Assembly (NCBI GenBank): GCA_963709355.1
Contig: CAVPVY010000005.1
Span: forward strand, 1,488,001 to 1,552,000
Source: PLOWO2-12-38-17 sp963709355
GTDB taxonomy: Bacteria > Planctomycetota > Brocadiia > Brocadiales > Brocadiaceae
DNA length: 64,000 nt
Direction: 5' to 3'
Shown here: piece after piece, positions 16,856-24,759 of the stretch
How positions within the stretch are numbered: the stretch's first letter is position 1
Layout of the letters: the number at the start of each line of letters is the position of its first letter
Translations under genes and position numbers: made by a program
The notes under the pieces: model-generated
Told to the model about the DNA's origin: nothing
Database searches by the model: none
The model's input: the letters and a program-made list of their open reading frames with translations, nothing else

Positions 16856-17542
16856 TTAACGTGAAAATATTTCATCATAAGGTATTGTAAAAACCCACTT
16901 CCCATCTTTAAATTGAAACCGCTGAATTAGCTTCTGATCCATCGATGTTTTTGACTCTAAACCTTTTATGTAAGCCGTATAAGATTGCATCGCGATTGCG
17001 TCGTCACCTTCAAATTTTACACTGTCAATTTTATGGTTTTTAATAGAAATACTTTTAAATGGTTCTAATATTTTTTCACCTATATATTTGTAATACTCGT
17101 ATCGTAGTTGATCAAACCTTCCGTCCTTGTATAAAATTCCAAAAAATGCAGTCCTTTTCTCATTCGGGTCATTAGCATCTCTTCCAAGCTTTTCTATTTC
17201 TGATCTAGGAAATTGAAGAAGCAATTGTAATTCTTCTAACATCTTTTTATAAGAACTTTCTAATGCTTCATTCGAATATAACTTGAGTATTCCTTCCCAA
17301 TCATTATACTGAGCACTCCTCCAAAAATTATTAACGGCATCTTTTACAGCTTTTTCACGCAATATTAAAGACTTATTCGATTCATTACGCTCATTGTAAT
17401 CTTTTTTTGATATTAAATCAGTATATATTACTGATTTATTAACTAACTCTTTTTGAGGTACATTACTACATCTGATAATTAATACACATACTATCAACAA
17501 AACTATTAAATTTGTAAAAAGATTACATATTTTTTTACACAT
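16856..17542 (-). CDS. Exported or membrane-anchored protein of unknown function
   Basis: 228 residues. The N-terminal hydrophobic stretch (about 9-25) ends LIIRCSN; the Cys might be lipidated, but Arg at -1 is not a standard lipobox. The mature part has an opening helix and a region resembling NTF2-like or SnoaL-like folds (AVKDAVNNFWRSAQYNDWEGILKLYS ... FQFKDGKWVFTIPYDE), a pattern seen in many small periplasmic proteins. I do not recognise a specific family. It stands alone on its strand. Confidence 0.55.
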   Translation of the reverse strand: MCKKICNLFTNLIVLLIVCVLIIRCSNVPQKELVNKSVIYTDLISKKDYNERNESNKSLILREKAVKDAVNNFWRSAQYNDWEGILKLYSNEALESSYKKMLEELQLLLQFPRSEIEKLGRDANDPNEKRTAFFGILYKDGRFDQLRYEYYKYIGEKILEPFKSISIKNHKIDSVKFEGDDAIAMQSYTAYIKGLESKTSMDQKLIQRFQFKDGKWVFTIPYDEIFSR

Positions 17543-17699
17543 GTAGTACTTCCTATTAATAAATATTAGATTTTATAGCATGCAGCAATTGTTCTTTCTC
17601 AAATTGTGATTTAGTTAAATAGATTAAACAAAGAATGAGAACAATTGCAATTATAATCTCGGTCAGATAATGGGATAATAGGTGACCCCCCCTTCACTT

Positions 17700-17755
17700 C
17701 TTTGCTTTGCGGTATGCGAAGCAGCCCGTCCAGTTTAGCGCGGGGTTAGGCAGCC
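17700..17755 (-). other. attC-like half site of an integron cassette
   Basis: Read on the minus strand, the stop codon of the lipoprotein gene is followed within a few bases by GGCTGCCTAACCCCGCGC and then TAAACTGGACGGGCTGC. This matches the 5' half of an attC recombination site: the RYYYAAC-type core (GCCTAAC, 17745-17751) and an L''-like box. The matching 3' half ending GTTRRRY is not seen. The site is GC-rich like the gene before it. A truncated cassette end is the best reading, but it is inference. Confidence 0.4.
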
Positions 17756-18175
17756 TTAATCGTCTCCCCCTCCATACAGGCGCTCGTACTTCGCCAATAT
17801 CTCGGTGATCCCCTCCATGTCTTGGCGTAACACGCGAACAATTGCCTCCTTCTCGCCGCTTGTCAAGTCACTATCGAACGTCACATCGGTTAGGAGCGTC
17901 GCGAGGTCATTCCACCGGCTTTTGCATAGTTGCCTCACTTCGGGCATTCGGTCTGCCTTTATAAGTTCCACGGCTTTTCGTGTTACCTCCTCGAAAGCCG
18001 CCTTCTGCTGTTGCACGATCGTGTAAGCCTTCCCAGAAAACGAACCCGAGGAAGAACTTGATTGTGCTGCCGGCGGATTCGAACGGTTCACAGCCGCATC
18101 GTCACACCCAATCAAAACCAGACCGAGAGCGAACAGCACACCCCCGAGCACGCTGGTACCGAAAATACTGCGCAT
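17756..18175 (-). CDS. GC-richer lipoprotein of unknown function
   Basis: 140 residues from the ATG at 18175, chosen because GGAGGT lies 7 bases upstream. The signal peptide ends in a good lipobox (LIGC, with DD after the Cys, an inner-membrane retention hint by Escherichia rules). A Ser-rich linker and a helical domain (KAAFEEVTRKAVELIKADRM, EKEAIVRVLRQDMEGITEILAKYERL) follow. Its base and codon use (many GCC, CGC, GAG) differ strongly from neighbouring genes, a sign of transfer. The attC-like sequence directly after the stop suggests arrival as an integron cassette. Confidence 0.65.
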   Translation of the reverse strand: MRSIFGTSVLGGVLFALGLVLIGCDDAAVNRSNPPAAQSSSSSGSFSGKAYTIVQQQKAAFEEVTRKAVELIKADRMPEVRQLCKSRWNDLATLLTDVTFDSDLTSGEKEAIVRVLRQDMEGITEILAKYERLYGGGDD

Positions 18176-18227
18176 GTTTCGTACCTCCATATCAACCACG
18201 ACAACGGCGATCGGTGATTAGAGTCTG

Positions 18228-18388
18228 CAGAACATAGATTATACTGCCTAAAAGCGATAATAAATTACAAGCATTATTGATTTTTGTGTTGTGTTGTAAA
18301 TATATGTAATTCAATTTATTTTGTCAATGATGTTTTAATACTGAAACGCAAAATACGAAAAGTGAGTTACTCCATGAAATTGCTCATT
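18228..18388 (+). repeat. Intergenic repeat R1, copy 1
   Basis: About 160 bases matching 19062-19219: an ACAGATTATA-type start, TAATAAATTACA, CATTATTGATTTT and a nearly identical last 45 bases (TTTTAATACTGAAACGCAAA onward). Both copies lie directly upstream of minus-strand genes (the lipoprotein and the RelE-like toxin), so they may carry a promoter. Confidence 0.75.
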
Positions 18389-18484
18389 TTGGGCAGTGAT
18401 TCGATAGGAAAAAACATCATTCGAACAGTATGTTTATAGTGCCTAAAAATTGCAGTCGGACGCAGATAAACGCTGATTTATACT

Positions 18485-18597
18485 GATCTTTTATGCGTGT
18501 TTATTTGTGCTAATTCGTGGCTAAATACTTGTAGTTTTAAAGTATCTGATAATACAAATCCCTTTGCCTTGCCTCGTACCCAAGGTCATTGATAAGT
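18485..18597 (-). repeat. Direct repeat R2, copy 1, with a fragment of the mqnC 3' end
   Basis: About 113 bases nearly identical to 19492-19604 (offset 1007). It encodes the last residues of MqnC (NDLGYEARQRDLYYQIL) and the stop, plus about 50 bases of downstream sequence with the widespread TTTATTTGTGCTAATTCGTGG intergenic motif. It lies directly against the end of the antitoxin gene. Confidence 0.85.
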
Positions 18598-18601
18598 GAT
18601 T

Positions 18602-18796
18602 CTATTTCCTTAACTTCAGAGACTTGACCACTTTATCAAATGGAATTGTCTTTTTCCCCTTTGCTTCTTCTTTGGCTCGTCTGAGTGCCTTTAAGTCTTG
18701 ATAGTCTTCAATCATGGCTTGAATCTTCCTGTAATCATCCCACGCCAACACGACGAATTCTTTCTTTCCGTCCTTTTCAAGCACTTGAGTTTTCAT
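18602..18796 (-). CDS. Phd/YefM-type antitoxin
   Basis: 64 residues from the ATG at 18796, chosen because GGAGG stands 8 bases before it, inside the end of the toxin gene. The sequence (MKTQVLEKDGKKEFVVLAWDDYRKIQAMIEDYQDLKALRRAKEEAK) has the short N-terminal DNA-binding part and the helical, charged toxin-wrapping tail of Phd/YefM/RelB-type antitoxins. It overlaps the toxin stop codon, so the two are translationally coupled. The order is toxin first, antitoxin second. Such antitoxins usually repress their own operon together with the toxin. Confidence 0.75.
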   Translation of the reverse strand: MKTQVLEKDGKKEFVVLAWDDYRKIQAMIEDYQDLKALRRAKEEAKGKKTIPFDKVVKSLKLRK

Positions 18797-18800
18797 TTGC

Positions 18801-19058
18801 TTATCCTCCAAAACGATATGCATCTTTCCTGTTGATTATACTATAAATTACAATTTTGTCATCTTCGACCTCAAAAAGCACTCGCCAATTACCATGACGT
18901 AGCCTATATTCAGGTGTGTAGTTCGATAATTTCTTTATATCACCTTTCAATCCATCCTTCAATTCGTTGATCTTATCAATGATCCGTTTAATATCCCTCT
19001 TTGGGATGTTCTTTAAATCCTTGTTTGCCCTTTTTGTTATTTCAATGGTGTATTTCAT
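18801..19058 (-). CDS. relE: RelE/ParE-superfamily mRNA-interferase toxin
   Basis: 85 residues from the ATG at 19058; an upstream in-frame GTG at 19073 is less likely. The protein has the RelE fold pattern: YTIEITKRANKDLKNIPKRDIKRIIDKINEL, then YRLRHGNWRVLFEVEDDKIVIYSIINRKDAYR. The RxRxGxWRVLFE core and C-terminal basic/His-or-Arg patch are those of ribosome-dependent RNases such as RelE. It would cut mRNA in the ribosomal A site when free of antitoxin. The pair sits between duplicated resident sequences (R1 and R2), which marks it as mobile cargo. Confidence 0.82.
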   Translation of the reverse strand: MKYTIEITKRANKDLKNIPKRDIKRIIDKINELKDGLKGDIKKLSNYTPEYRLRHGNWRVLFEVEDDKIVIYSIINRKDAYRFGG

Positions 19059-19061
19059 ATG

Positions 19062-19219
19062 TGGGCCTAACACAGATTATACCGCCTAATTGCAGTAATA
19101 AACTACAGACATTATTGATTTTCGCATTGTGAATATATATAAATCAGCTTGTTTTGTCAATTATGTTTTAATACTGAAACGCAAAATACGAAAAGCGAGT
19201 TACTCCATGAAATTGCTCG
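19062..19219 (+). repeat. Intergenic repeat R1, copy 2
   Basis: Second copy of 18228-18388, directly upstream of the toxin gene. It begins with GCCTAAC (19064-19070), a match to an attC core, which is notable given the half site at 17745. Confidence 0.75.
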
Positions 19220-19393
19220 ATCAATCCGAAATGTGCGGATTCCTGAAAAGGCACTAATATTTCCTTTCATCAGGAGCTGGATAGAGTATGAATGTCGTGG
19301 ATACTTCTGGATGGACGCAAGATGATGATTCTGAAGAAATGAAATGAATATAGTATTTACTATAAACGCATGCGCGATAATTAGTAAGCGTTC

Positions 19394-19473
19394 AGCCCCC
19401 CACCTGACCTCCCCCATCAAGAGGGTGGAAACGGTTTTCCCACACCCCTGGTGGGAGGGGTTCGGGGAGCGGG
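19394..19473. repeat. GC-rich REP-like palindromic element
   Basis: A GC-rich island in AT-rich DNA made of CCCCACCTGACCTCCCCC, CAAGAGGGTGG and CCCCTGGTGGGAGGGGTTCG. The halves fold into stems (CCCCT...AGGGG). Sequences of this type are scattered intergenically in many genomes. A related palindrome is inserted in the coding frame of the methyltransferase gene at 30227-30262. Confidence 0.55.
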
Positions 19474-19491
19474 TGAACTGATATGAATTAA

Positions 19492-19604
19492 TCTTTTTTA
19501 TTCGTGTTTATTTGTGCTAATTCGTGGCTAAATACTTGTAGTTTTAAAGTATCTGATAATACAAATCCCTTTGCCTTGCCTCGTACCCAAGGTCATTGAT
19601 AAGC
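19492..19604 (-). repeat. Direct repeat R2, copy 2 (authentic mqnC 3' end)
   Basis: The original copy of R2: it spans the true stop codon of mqnC (19544) and about 60 coding bases. Its duplicate is at 18485-18597. Confidence 0.85.
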
Positions 19605-20626
19605 AGTTCAATTTCTTCTTTATCCATCTGGTAGCTTACCCCCGCTGCACGTACTACATTTTCCTCAATCATTGTACTCCCCATGTCGTTTGCGCCGAAT
19701 TTCAATGAAAGTTGGGCGATCTTTGCTCCTTGTGTGACCCATGACGCTTGAATATTTGCAATATTATCCAGATATAGCCGTGAAATGGCTATTGTTTTTA
19801 AATAATCAAAGCTTCCGATTAATGCAGTATCCAATCGGGTATTTTTAGGTTGAAAAGTCCAGGCGATAAAGGCAGTAAACCCGCCCGTTTCATCCTGGAG
19901 TTTTCTGACCTTATCAAGATGTTCTACACGTTCTTCTATTGTTTCAATATGGCCAAACATCATTGTGGCTGTAGTTCGCATACCTAGCTTATGGGCTTCG
20001 CGCATGACATCAAGCCATTCCTGTGCTGTACACTTATTTGGACTTAAATAATTGCGACAGCGTTCTACAAGTATTTCAGCGCCGCCACCGGGAATGGAGT
20101 CAAGTCCGGCACTCCTGAGTTTTTGTATGACATCCCGCACAGGAATACCATTTAATTCTGAAAAGTGTACAATCTCCGGAGGTGAGAAGGCGTGGATGTG
20201 AATATCGTATTTCGTTTTGATAGACTTTAACAGGTCTGTATAAAAATCCAATTTTAAAGACGGATGCAGACCGCCCTGCATAAGGATTTGTTTACCACCG
20301 AGCGCCAGTGTTTCTTCGACTTTTTTGATTAAAATATCACTTGGGATAACGTATCCTTTAATATCTCCTATGTTCTTATAAAATGCACAGAATTTACAAC
20401 CAGATGTGCATATGTTCGTATAATTTATATTTCTGTCTATTATGTAAGTTCTGTAGTTTTCAGGATGAATTCTTGTACATACTTCATTGGCTGTTATTCC
20501 AAGCAGCGTAATATCCTTTACATGGAATAACTTTATACATTCTCCCTGAGATATTCTCTTGCTGTTAAGTGATTTATCAAGAATAGTCTCTATTTCGCTT
20601 GTAGGCAAAGATTGTCTATGTATCAT
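19544..20626 (-). CDS. mqnC: Cyclic dehypoxanthinyl futalosine synthase (radical SAM)
   Basis: 360 residues. The radical SAM cluster motif CxxxCxxC is at Cys73, Cys77 and Cys80 (NICTSGCKFCAFY), within the RNINYTNIC context typical of MqnC and MqnE. QGGLHP, IHAFSPPEI, SIPGGGAEIL and MMFGHIET follow as in the family. The enzyme cyclises dehypoxanthine futalosine in the futalosine route to menaquinone. It overlaps mqnA by 11 bases, so the two are translated from one mRNA. The last codons are duplicated next to the toxin-antitoxin pair. Confidence 0.93.
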   Translation of the reverse strand: MIHRQSLPTSEIETILDKSLNSKRISQGECIKLFHVKDITLLGITANEVCTRIHPENYRTYIIDRNINYTNICTSGCKFCAFYKNIGDIKGYVIPSDILIKKVEETLALGGKQILMQGGLHPSLKLDFYTDLLKSIKTKYDIHIHAFSPPEIVHFSELNGIPVRDVIQKLRSAGLDSIPGGGAEILVERCRNYLSPNKCTAQEWLDVMREAHKLGMRTTATMMFGHIETIEERVEHLDKVRKLQDETGGFTAFIAWTFQPKNTRLDTALIGSFDYLKTIAISRLYLDNIANIQASWVTQGAKIAQLSLKFGANDMGSTMIEENVVRAAGVSYQMDKEEIELLINDLGYEARQRDLYYQIL

Positions 20627-21410
20627 TGAAAACGATCTCTACTCCCTCAGGAGCAAGTCCTAAAGATACAGCATGATTATAAAAAGTTTGTAGTCCTTTG
20701 ATTTCGTCTTTGCCAAGGTTATATCGAATTGAGTTCGCAAGGTATTTTAAACACCTTTCCTGCGTAAAATTAAGCCGTTGAGATTCAGTAACTGCTAGTT
20801 CTCCGATTGATTGTATGCCAGCGTCTTTTGAATCCTTTAATAAACGATTTATACCTGTTATACGGCGATTTCTTCTTACAACCCAGACTGCATAAACAAA
20901 AGGAAGCCCAGTATATTCGAACCATGCCTGTCCAAGGTCAAGTATAAAATATCCGTTGTCCATGACCCTCATGGCATTGTCTCCAATTAGTAGAACGGCG
21001 TCTGTGTTGGTCTGTGATATATCATATTGTTTGTTCCATTGTGTATACTGGGGAAAGACATGCATGTATTCACTGAAAATAATCCTTGTAAGCGTGCTTG
21101 ATGTAGAGGAACTTTTGTCCAATGCCATGGTATGAACATCTTGTAAAGGGACTTTTGAGAATATTTTTACACTTTCTACAGTTCCTACTGAGGATATTGA
21201 AATATCCGGTATGATAGCATAGTTGTCATTCCTGAAATATTCAATTGCTGGAATAAGCGCAACATCTATTTGGTCGTTGTTTAATATACCTGGCAAAAGA
21301 GATGGCGCATCAAAAACAAACTCAATTGAATCTGTCTTGTTTGTCAAACCGTAGATTAATGGTTTGGCATTCAGGTAAGGTACAACCCCAATCCTGATTT
21401 TATTTATCAT
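20616..21410 (-). CDS. mqnA: Chorismate dehydratase
   Basis: 264 residues in the MqnA/periplasmic-binding-protein-like fold: IRIGVVPYLNAKPLIYGL at the start, LIPAIEYFRN, SVGTVESVKIFSKVPL, LDKSSSTSSTLTRI, LLIGDNAM and LGQAWFEYTGLPFVYAVW are all family signatures. MqnA dehydrates chorismate to 3-enolpyruvylbenzoate, the first step of the futalosine route; MqnC, encoded directly after it, acts two steps later. The genes for MqnE/B/D are not in the window. No signal peptide, consistent with a cytosolic enzyme. Confidence 0.93.
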   Translation of the reverse strand: MINKIRIGVVPYLNAKPLIYGLTNKTDSIEFVFDAPSLLPGILNNDQIDVALIPAIEYFRNDNYAIIPDISISSVGTVESVKIFSKVPLQDVHTMALDKSSSTSSTLTRIIFSEYMHVFPQYTQWNKQYDISQTNTDAVLLIGDNAMRVMDNGYFILDLGQAWFEYTGLPFVYAVWVVRRNRRITGINRLLKDSKDAGIQSIGELAVTESQRLNFTQERCLKYLANSIRYNLGKDEIKGLQTFYNHAVSLGLAPEGVEIVFNDT

Positions 21411-21543
21411 AAAATATTATTGTCTAAAATATTATTCTTTTATAAACTATATTTATTAAGAATTACAACTCTATTTTATTCTAAAAGACTTTTGCTAATT
21501 TTCAACGAATAATTGAGAACATTTAATTTATGGGAGTTTAAGA

Positions 21544-22293
21544 ATGAAAAATAAATACCACAATTGTTTTGTTCATAAATGTATTTTCGTCCTTTTATTT
21601 GCACTAATCGTACCCGCATTCATTATTAATAGCAACATACTGGCAAATGACCAGACAAAATCCAGTAAGGATTTATTCGATGGCGTTAAAATAATGAAAA
21701 TGAAAGACCCCCTTGCCATCGCACTGGGGGCAATGGGTAAGGATGACTTCTTTACATTTACATATAATGACGCCGTGAAATGTGCGGGCCATTCGTGTCC
21801 TGCGGTTGCAGGCGCCTATAAATCTACCCAATTAGCATTAGAAACGTTGTATGGAAATGATATACCAGTACGAGGCAATATAAAGGTTACATTCAGGGGT
21901 GGAGTTGATTACAAAGTAAATGGCCCAATATCACAAGTTATAACATTTATTACAGGTGCATCTACTGAGGCGGGTTTTAAAGGACTTGGACCCGGTGGTA
22001 AATATAGTAGATTTAATTTAATGACCTTTGACAAAGATATTGTGCCAGACCCTAAGGCAACATCCTCAATAATATTTCAGAGGACAGACAATGGTAAGAT
22101 ATTAGAAGTAGTCTACTATGCCGAAAAGGCGCCAGTAAGTGAACAAAGTGACAAGCTAATGCCTCTCGTAATATCTGGTAAGGCATCTGAGGAAGAGTCA
22201 AAGGAATTTGGTAATCTGTGGCAAGAACGCGTAAAGACTATTCTCTTAAGCCCTCCGGAAGGCACATTTATCGTAAAAGAGTTGAAAGAATAA
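21544..22293 (+). CDS. Exported FmdE-like protein
   Basis: 249 residues with a signal peptide (about 1-35, ending NILAND). The mature part carries the FmdE domain: the Cys/His metal site CAGHSCPAV (Cys80, His83, Cys85), then GAYKSTQLALETLYG and an alpha/beta core to about residue 230. FmdE is known as a subunit of cytosolic formylmethanofuran dehydrogenase, but stand-alone FmdE proteins are common in bacteria and their job is unknown. Export to the periplasm here argues against a formylmethanofuran role; a metal-binding or redox role is inferred. It is divergent from mqnA. Confidence 0.8.
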   Translation: MKNKYHNCFVHKCIFVLLFALIVPAFIINSNILANDQTKSSKDLFDGVKIMKMKDPLAIALGAMGKDDFFTFTYNDAVKCAGHSCPAVAGAYKSTQLALETLYGNDIPVRGNIKVTFRGGVDYKVNGPISQVITFITGASTEAGFKGLGPGGKYSRFNLMTFDKDIVPDPKATSSIIFQRTDNGKILEVVYYAEKAPVSEQSDKLMPLVISGKASEEESKEFGNLWQERVKTILLSPPEGTFIVKELKE

Positions 22294-22516
22294 TTTGATT
22301 GTATAATAATTTCAAGGCGCTTTTGTAGAGACGGAAAATCTTGCTTCTCCACCCTAATTGACTAAAGCTCCATCGTGGCTAATTCACCCTGCAGATTGAT
22401 ACCACACAGCTTGAACAATTAAAGGTTTTGCAACAGTGTTATAAAATGTTAACCCACCAAATATTTCGGTTCAACCGAGGAAGATTGAACCAGCAAAGAG
22501 GCAGATAATTCACTCT

Positions 22517-22765
22517 CTATGTGAGACAAGCTTTTTCGACGTCTTCGGCATCCTCGCCATCCTCGTCTTCTGTTTCTTCATAATCATCGTCGTTATTATG
22601 TTTACCTACATCATAGTTACCAGCACATTTTATTAAAGTTATTTTATTGCTGTCGTTTCTTTTCTGATTGGCTATTGAAATATCATTTATACCCATTAGA
22701 ATAATTATTAGGCTTAAGAAACAAAGGAAAAATTTAAAGGATGTTTTTCTAAATGATAATTTCAT
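22517..22765 (-). CDS. Small exported acidic-tailed protein
   Basis: 82 residues. A long hydrophobic N-terminus (about 10-30) is a signal peptide or anchor. The mature part is polar, with an unusual acidic run (NNDDDYEETEDEDGEDAEDVE) before a terminal ACLT. Two Cys residues could form a disulfide. I do not recognise a family. No clear ribosome site precedes the ATG. It is on the same strand as the metal-binding gene upstream, but a terminator separates them. Confidence 0.45.
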   Translation of the reverse strand: MKLSFRKTSFKFFLCFLSLIIILMGINDISIANQKRNDSNKITLIKCAGNYDVGKHNNDDDYEETEDEDGEDAEDVEKACLT

Positions 22766-22803
22766 ATTTCAACACCAAATTAATTGTTAAAAAGTGTAAC
22801 TGT

Positions 22804-22845
22804 AAAAGGCGCCTTTGCATTATATCCATGCAAGGACGCCTTTTT
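22804..22845 (-). terminator. Rho-independent terminator of the Cys-rich gene
   Basis: AAAAGGCGCCTTTGCAT (22804-22820) pairs with ATGCAAGGACGCCTTTTT (22828-22845) with one mismatch and a 7-base loop. Read on the minus strand the stem is followed by TTTT. It lies about 40 bases after the stop of the 22884-23186 gene. Confidence 0.75.
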
Positions 22846-22883
22846 AATCACAACATTCTTATTGGTTATCGTAATACTATGCC

Positions 22884-23186
22884 TTAGTGATGATGCTCTT
22901 TCTTTTTCTCACATTTCTCATCTTTGCAAAATTTACATGGATCCTTTTTAAACACTGCCTCACATTCTTTGCAGCATAAAACAATCGTCTTACCCTCGCA
23001 CTCCACCTTAACGCCTTTGTCCTTTTCTACGGCCTTACCGCAGACCAGGCATTTTGCATCAGCCTGTTCCGCAGCACTTGCTTCCTTTGAGCAACAGCTC
23101 GACGCAAACGCAGTATTTACTACATAAGAAGCCGTCAATGCACAAACAATACCAGCAACACCCAATATATAACCGATACGCTTCAT
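22884..23186 (-). CDS. Exported Cys/His-rich metal-binding protein (YHS/TRASH-like)
   Basis: 100 residues. A signal peptide (about 1-28) is followed by SSCCSKE, the pair CLVCGKAV, CEGKTIVLCCKECEAVFKKDPCKFC and a His-rich tail (KKKEHHH). The CxxC...CCxxC arrangement is that of small YHS/TRASH metal-sensing or storage domains, here in the periplasm. It resembles the broken gene at 222-493. AGGAGA precedes the ATG by 5-6 bases. A role in copper or other soft-metal handling is inferred. Confidence 0.75.
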   Translation of the reverse strand: MKRIGYILGVAGIVCALTASYVVNTAFASSCCSKEASAAEQADAKCLVCGKAVEKDKGVKVECEGKTIVLCCKECEAVFKKDPCKFCKDEKCEKKKEHHH

Positions 23187-23371
23187 AACTCTCTCCTTTC
23201 TGAAAAATAAATGTTAATTACATCTTTTATTGCACTAATAAATATAATTACATTCATAAACAATAACTTATCAATATTTGTTTCATACAATATAAATATT
23301 TCATATTCACCTGATTAATTTAATAAAATAATTTTACTGATAATCTAGACTTTGCTTCATAGACTTCACTT

Positions 23372-24754
23372 TTATTTTTGTTTCACATCCTTTGCGCACC
23401 GAAACCCTATGGATAAATTAAACAATTCAGGTTGTTCTGACTTTCTAGTGTTCGTGCGCACTTGAAATGGTTTAGAGAATCGTGAACCGCCTCGTATCAC
23501 TCGTCTTATGCCATTTTCTGGACCTTTTGGATTCTTTGATGGCGATCCTTCATAATATGTGTCCAGATACCAGTCTGCACACCATTCATACACGCTGCCT
23601 GCCATGTCATAACAGCCGTAAACGCTTTTACTGATCTCAACACTCCCGACAGGATTTGGCTCGCCGCTTAAATTGCATCGCATTGGGTCCCACTCATTCC
23701 CCCAAGGGAATTTTCTTCCATCCATTCCCCTGGCTGCTTTCTCCCATTCCGCCTCGGTAGGCAGGCGTTTCCCTGCCCATGCGGCATAGGCGTAAGCATC
23801 GTACCAGTCAATGCGTACCACAGGGTAGTCAGGGACATTATAATAATCATTATCCCAGAATTTCGGTGTGTGGTCTTTATTACTTGGCTCTCCATTAAAA
23901 CATTTAATGTGGTCATTTGTCCTTTTTATGTAATCAAGAAATCCCCAGTACTGCGCGTTGGTTACCTCGTAACAATCAATCTCATAAGCATCGAGATAGA
24001 CCTTGTGTTCAGGATATGCGTCTTCCCTTGCCTCGTCCGTACCCATAATAAATTCACCGGCGGGTATTATTACACTCTTGCTGTATTTCTGTTTTTGTTC
24101 AATAATCGCTTTCTTCATAATATCGTCACGATTCTTTAAAGAATCCATTAAACTTTTTCTTTTTTCCTGGGCTTGCTTCATGATGACAATGTAACTCTGC
24201 ACCTCTGTAACATCAGTGGCGTCAGGGGAAAGCACGATATATTTCTGTAAATGTTTTATGGCATTATCTGCGTCCCCAAGTTTGCTGTAAAGCCAGCCCA
24301 TGTTGTAATGCAAAGACGGAAAATCCGGATATGTCTCTTCAGCCTTTTTGTACGATTCCATTGCAAGGTCATAATATTCAGCATCACACTGGACACAGCC
24401 TTCCTTATAATATCTCTTAGCAAGTTCTATCTTTTGTTTCAATGACTCAGACTCTTTTTCTGGTGATTCTGAAAGTGGAATAAGTTTTTTCCCATGTTCT
24501 TTGCAATATTTTTCTCCAGCAGCCCCTTCCCTTCTACACTCAGGGCATATCAGCTTTACCATAACTCCAACCAGTTTTGTTCCATCCTCACCGCAGAATT
24601 TTGTCTCTTCTGTGTATAATTTATTGCAGGCTGGACATTTTCTAGTCATGTCAGTTGATGCTTCGGAAGCGGGATTACTTGCACCGGCAATACAGACGAT
24701 GGTAAAAGTGGGCATCAATATGAAGAGTATATTTATCAAGAGATGTCTTTTCAT
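23372..24754 (-). CDS. Exported zinc-ribbon/TPR protein with formylglycine-enzyme-like domain
   Basis: 460 residues: signal peptide (1-25), two short zinc ribbons (CPACNKLY...FCGEDG near 39-58 and CPECRREGAAGEKYCKEHG near 69-87), a TPR region (about 105-190, with YDLAMESYKKAEETYPDFPSLHYNMG), a coiled linker, and a FGE-sulfatase domain (about 222-455: IPAGEFIMGTDE, EVTNAQYWGFL, YPVVRIDWYDAYAYAAW, GKRLPTEAEWEKAARG, YDMAGSVYEWCADWY, RRVIRGGSRF, IGFRCAKD). True sulfatase-activating enzymes use a Cys pair near the C-terminus; it is not apparent here, so this is probably one of the many non-catalytic or differently acting members. It follows valS by 5 bases. Confidence 0.82.
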   Translation of the reverse strand: MKRHLLINILFILMPTFTIVCIAGASNPASEASTDMTRKCPACNKLYTEETKFCGEDGTKLVGVMVKLICPECRREGAAGEKYCKEHGKKLIPLSESPEKESESLKQKIELAKRYYKEGCVQCDAEYYDLAMESYKKAEETYPDFPSLHYNMGWLYSKLGDADNAIKHLQKYIVLSPDATDVTEVQSYIVIMKQAQEKRKSLMDSLKNRDDIMKKAIIEQKQKYSKSVIIPAGEFIMGTDEAREDAYPEHKVYLDAYEIDCYEVTNAQYWGFLDYIKRTNDHIKCFNGEPSNKDHTPKFWDNDYYNVPDYPVVRIDWYDAYAYAAWAGKRLPTEAEWEKAARGMDGRKFPWGNEWDPMRCNLSGEPNPVGSVEISKSVYGCYDMAGSVYEWCADWYLDTYYEGSPSKNPKGPENGIRRVIRGGSRFSKPFQVRTNTRKSEQPELFNLSIGFRCAKDVKQK

Positions 24755-24759
24755 AACTC

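Noticed and set aside
18489..19610. A CRISPR-like array, because of repeated segments
   Set aside because: Only two long copies exist per repeat, with genes between them and no regular spacers.
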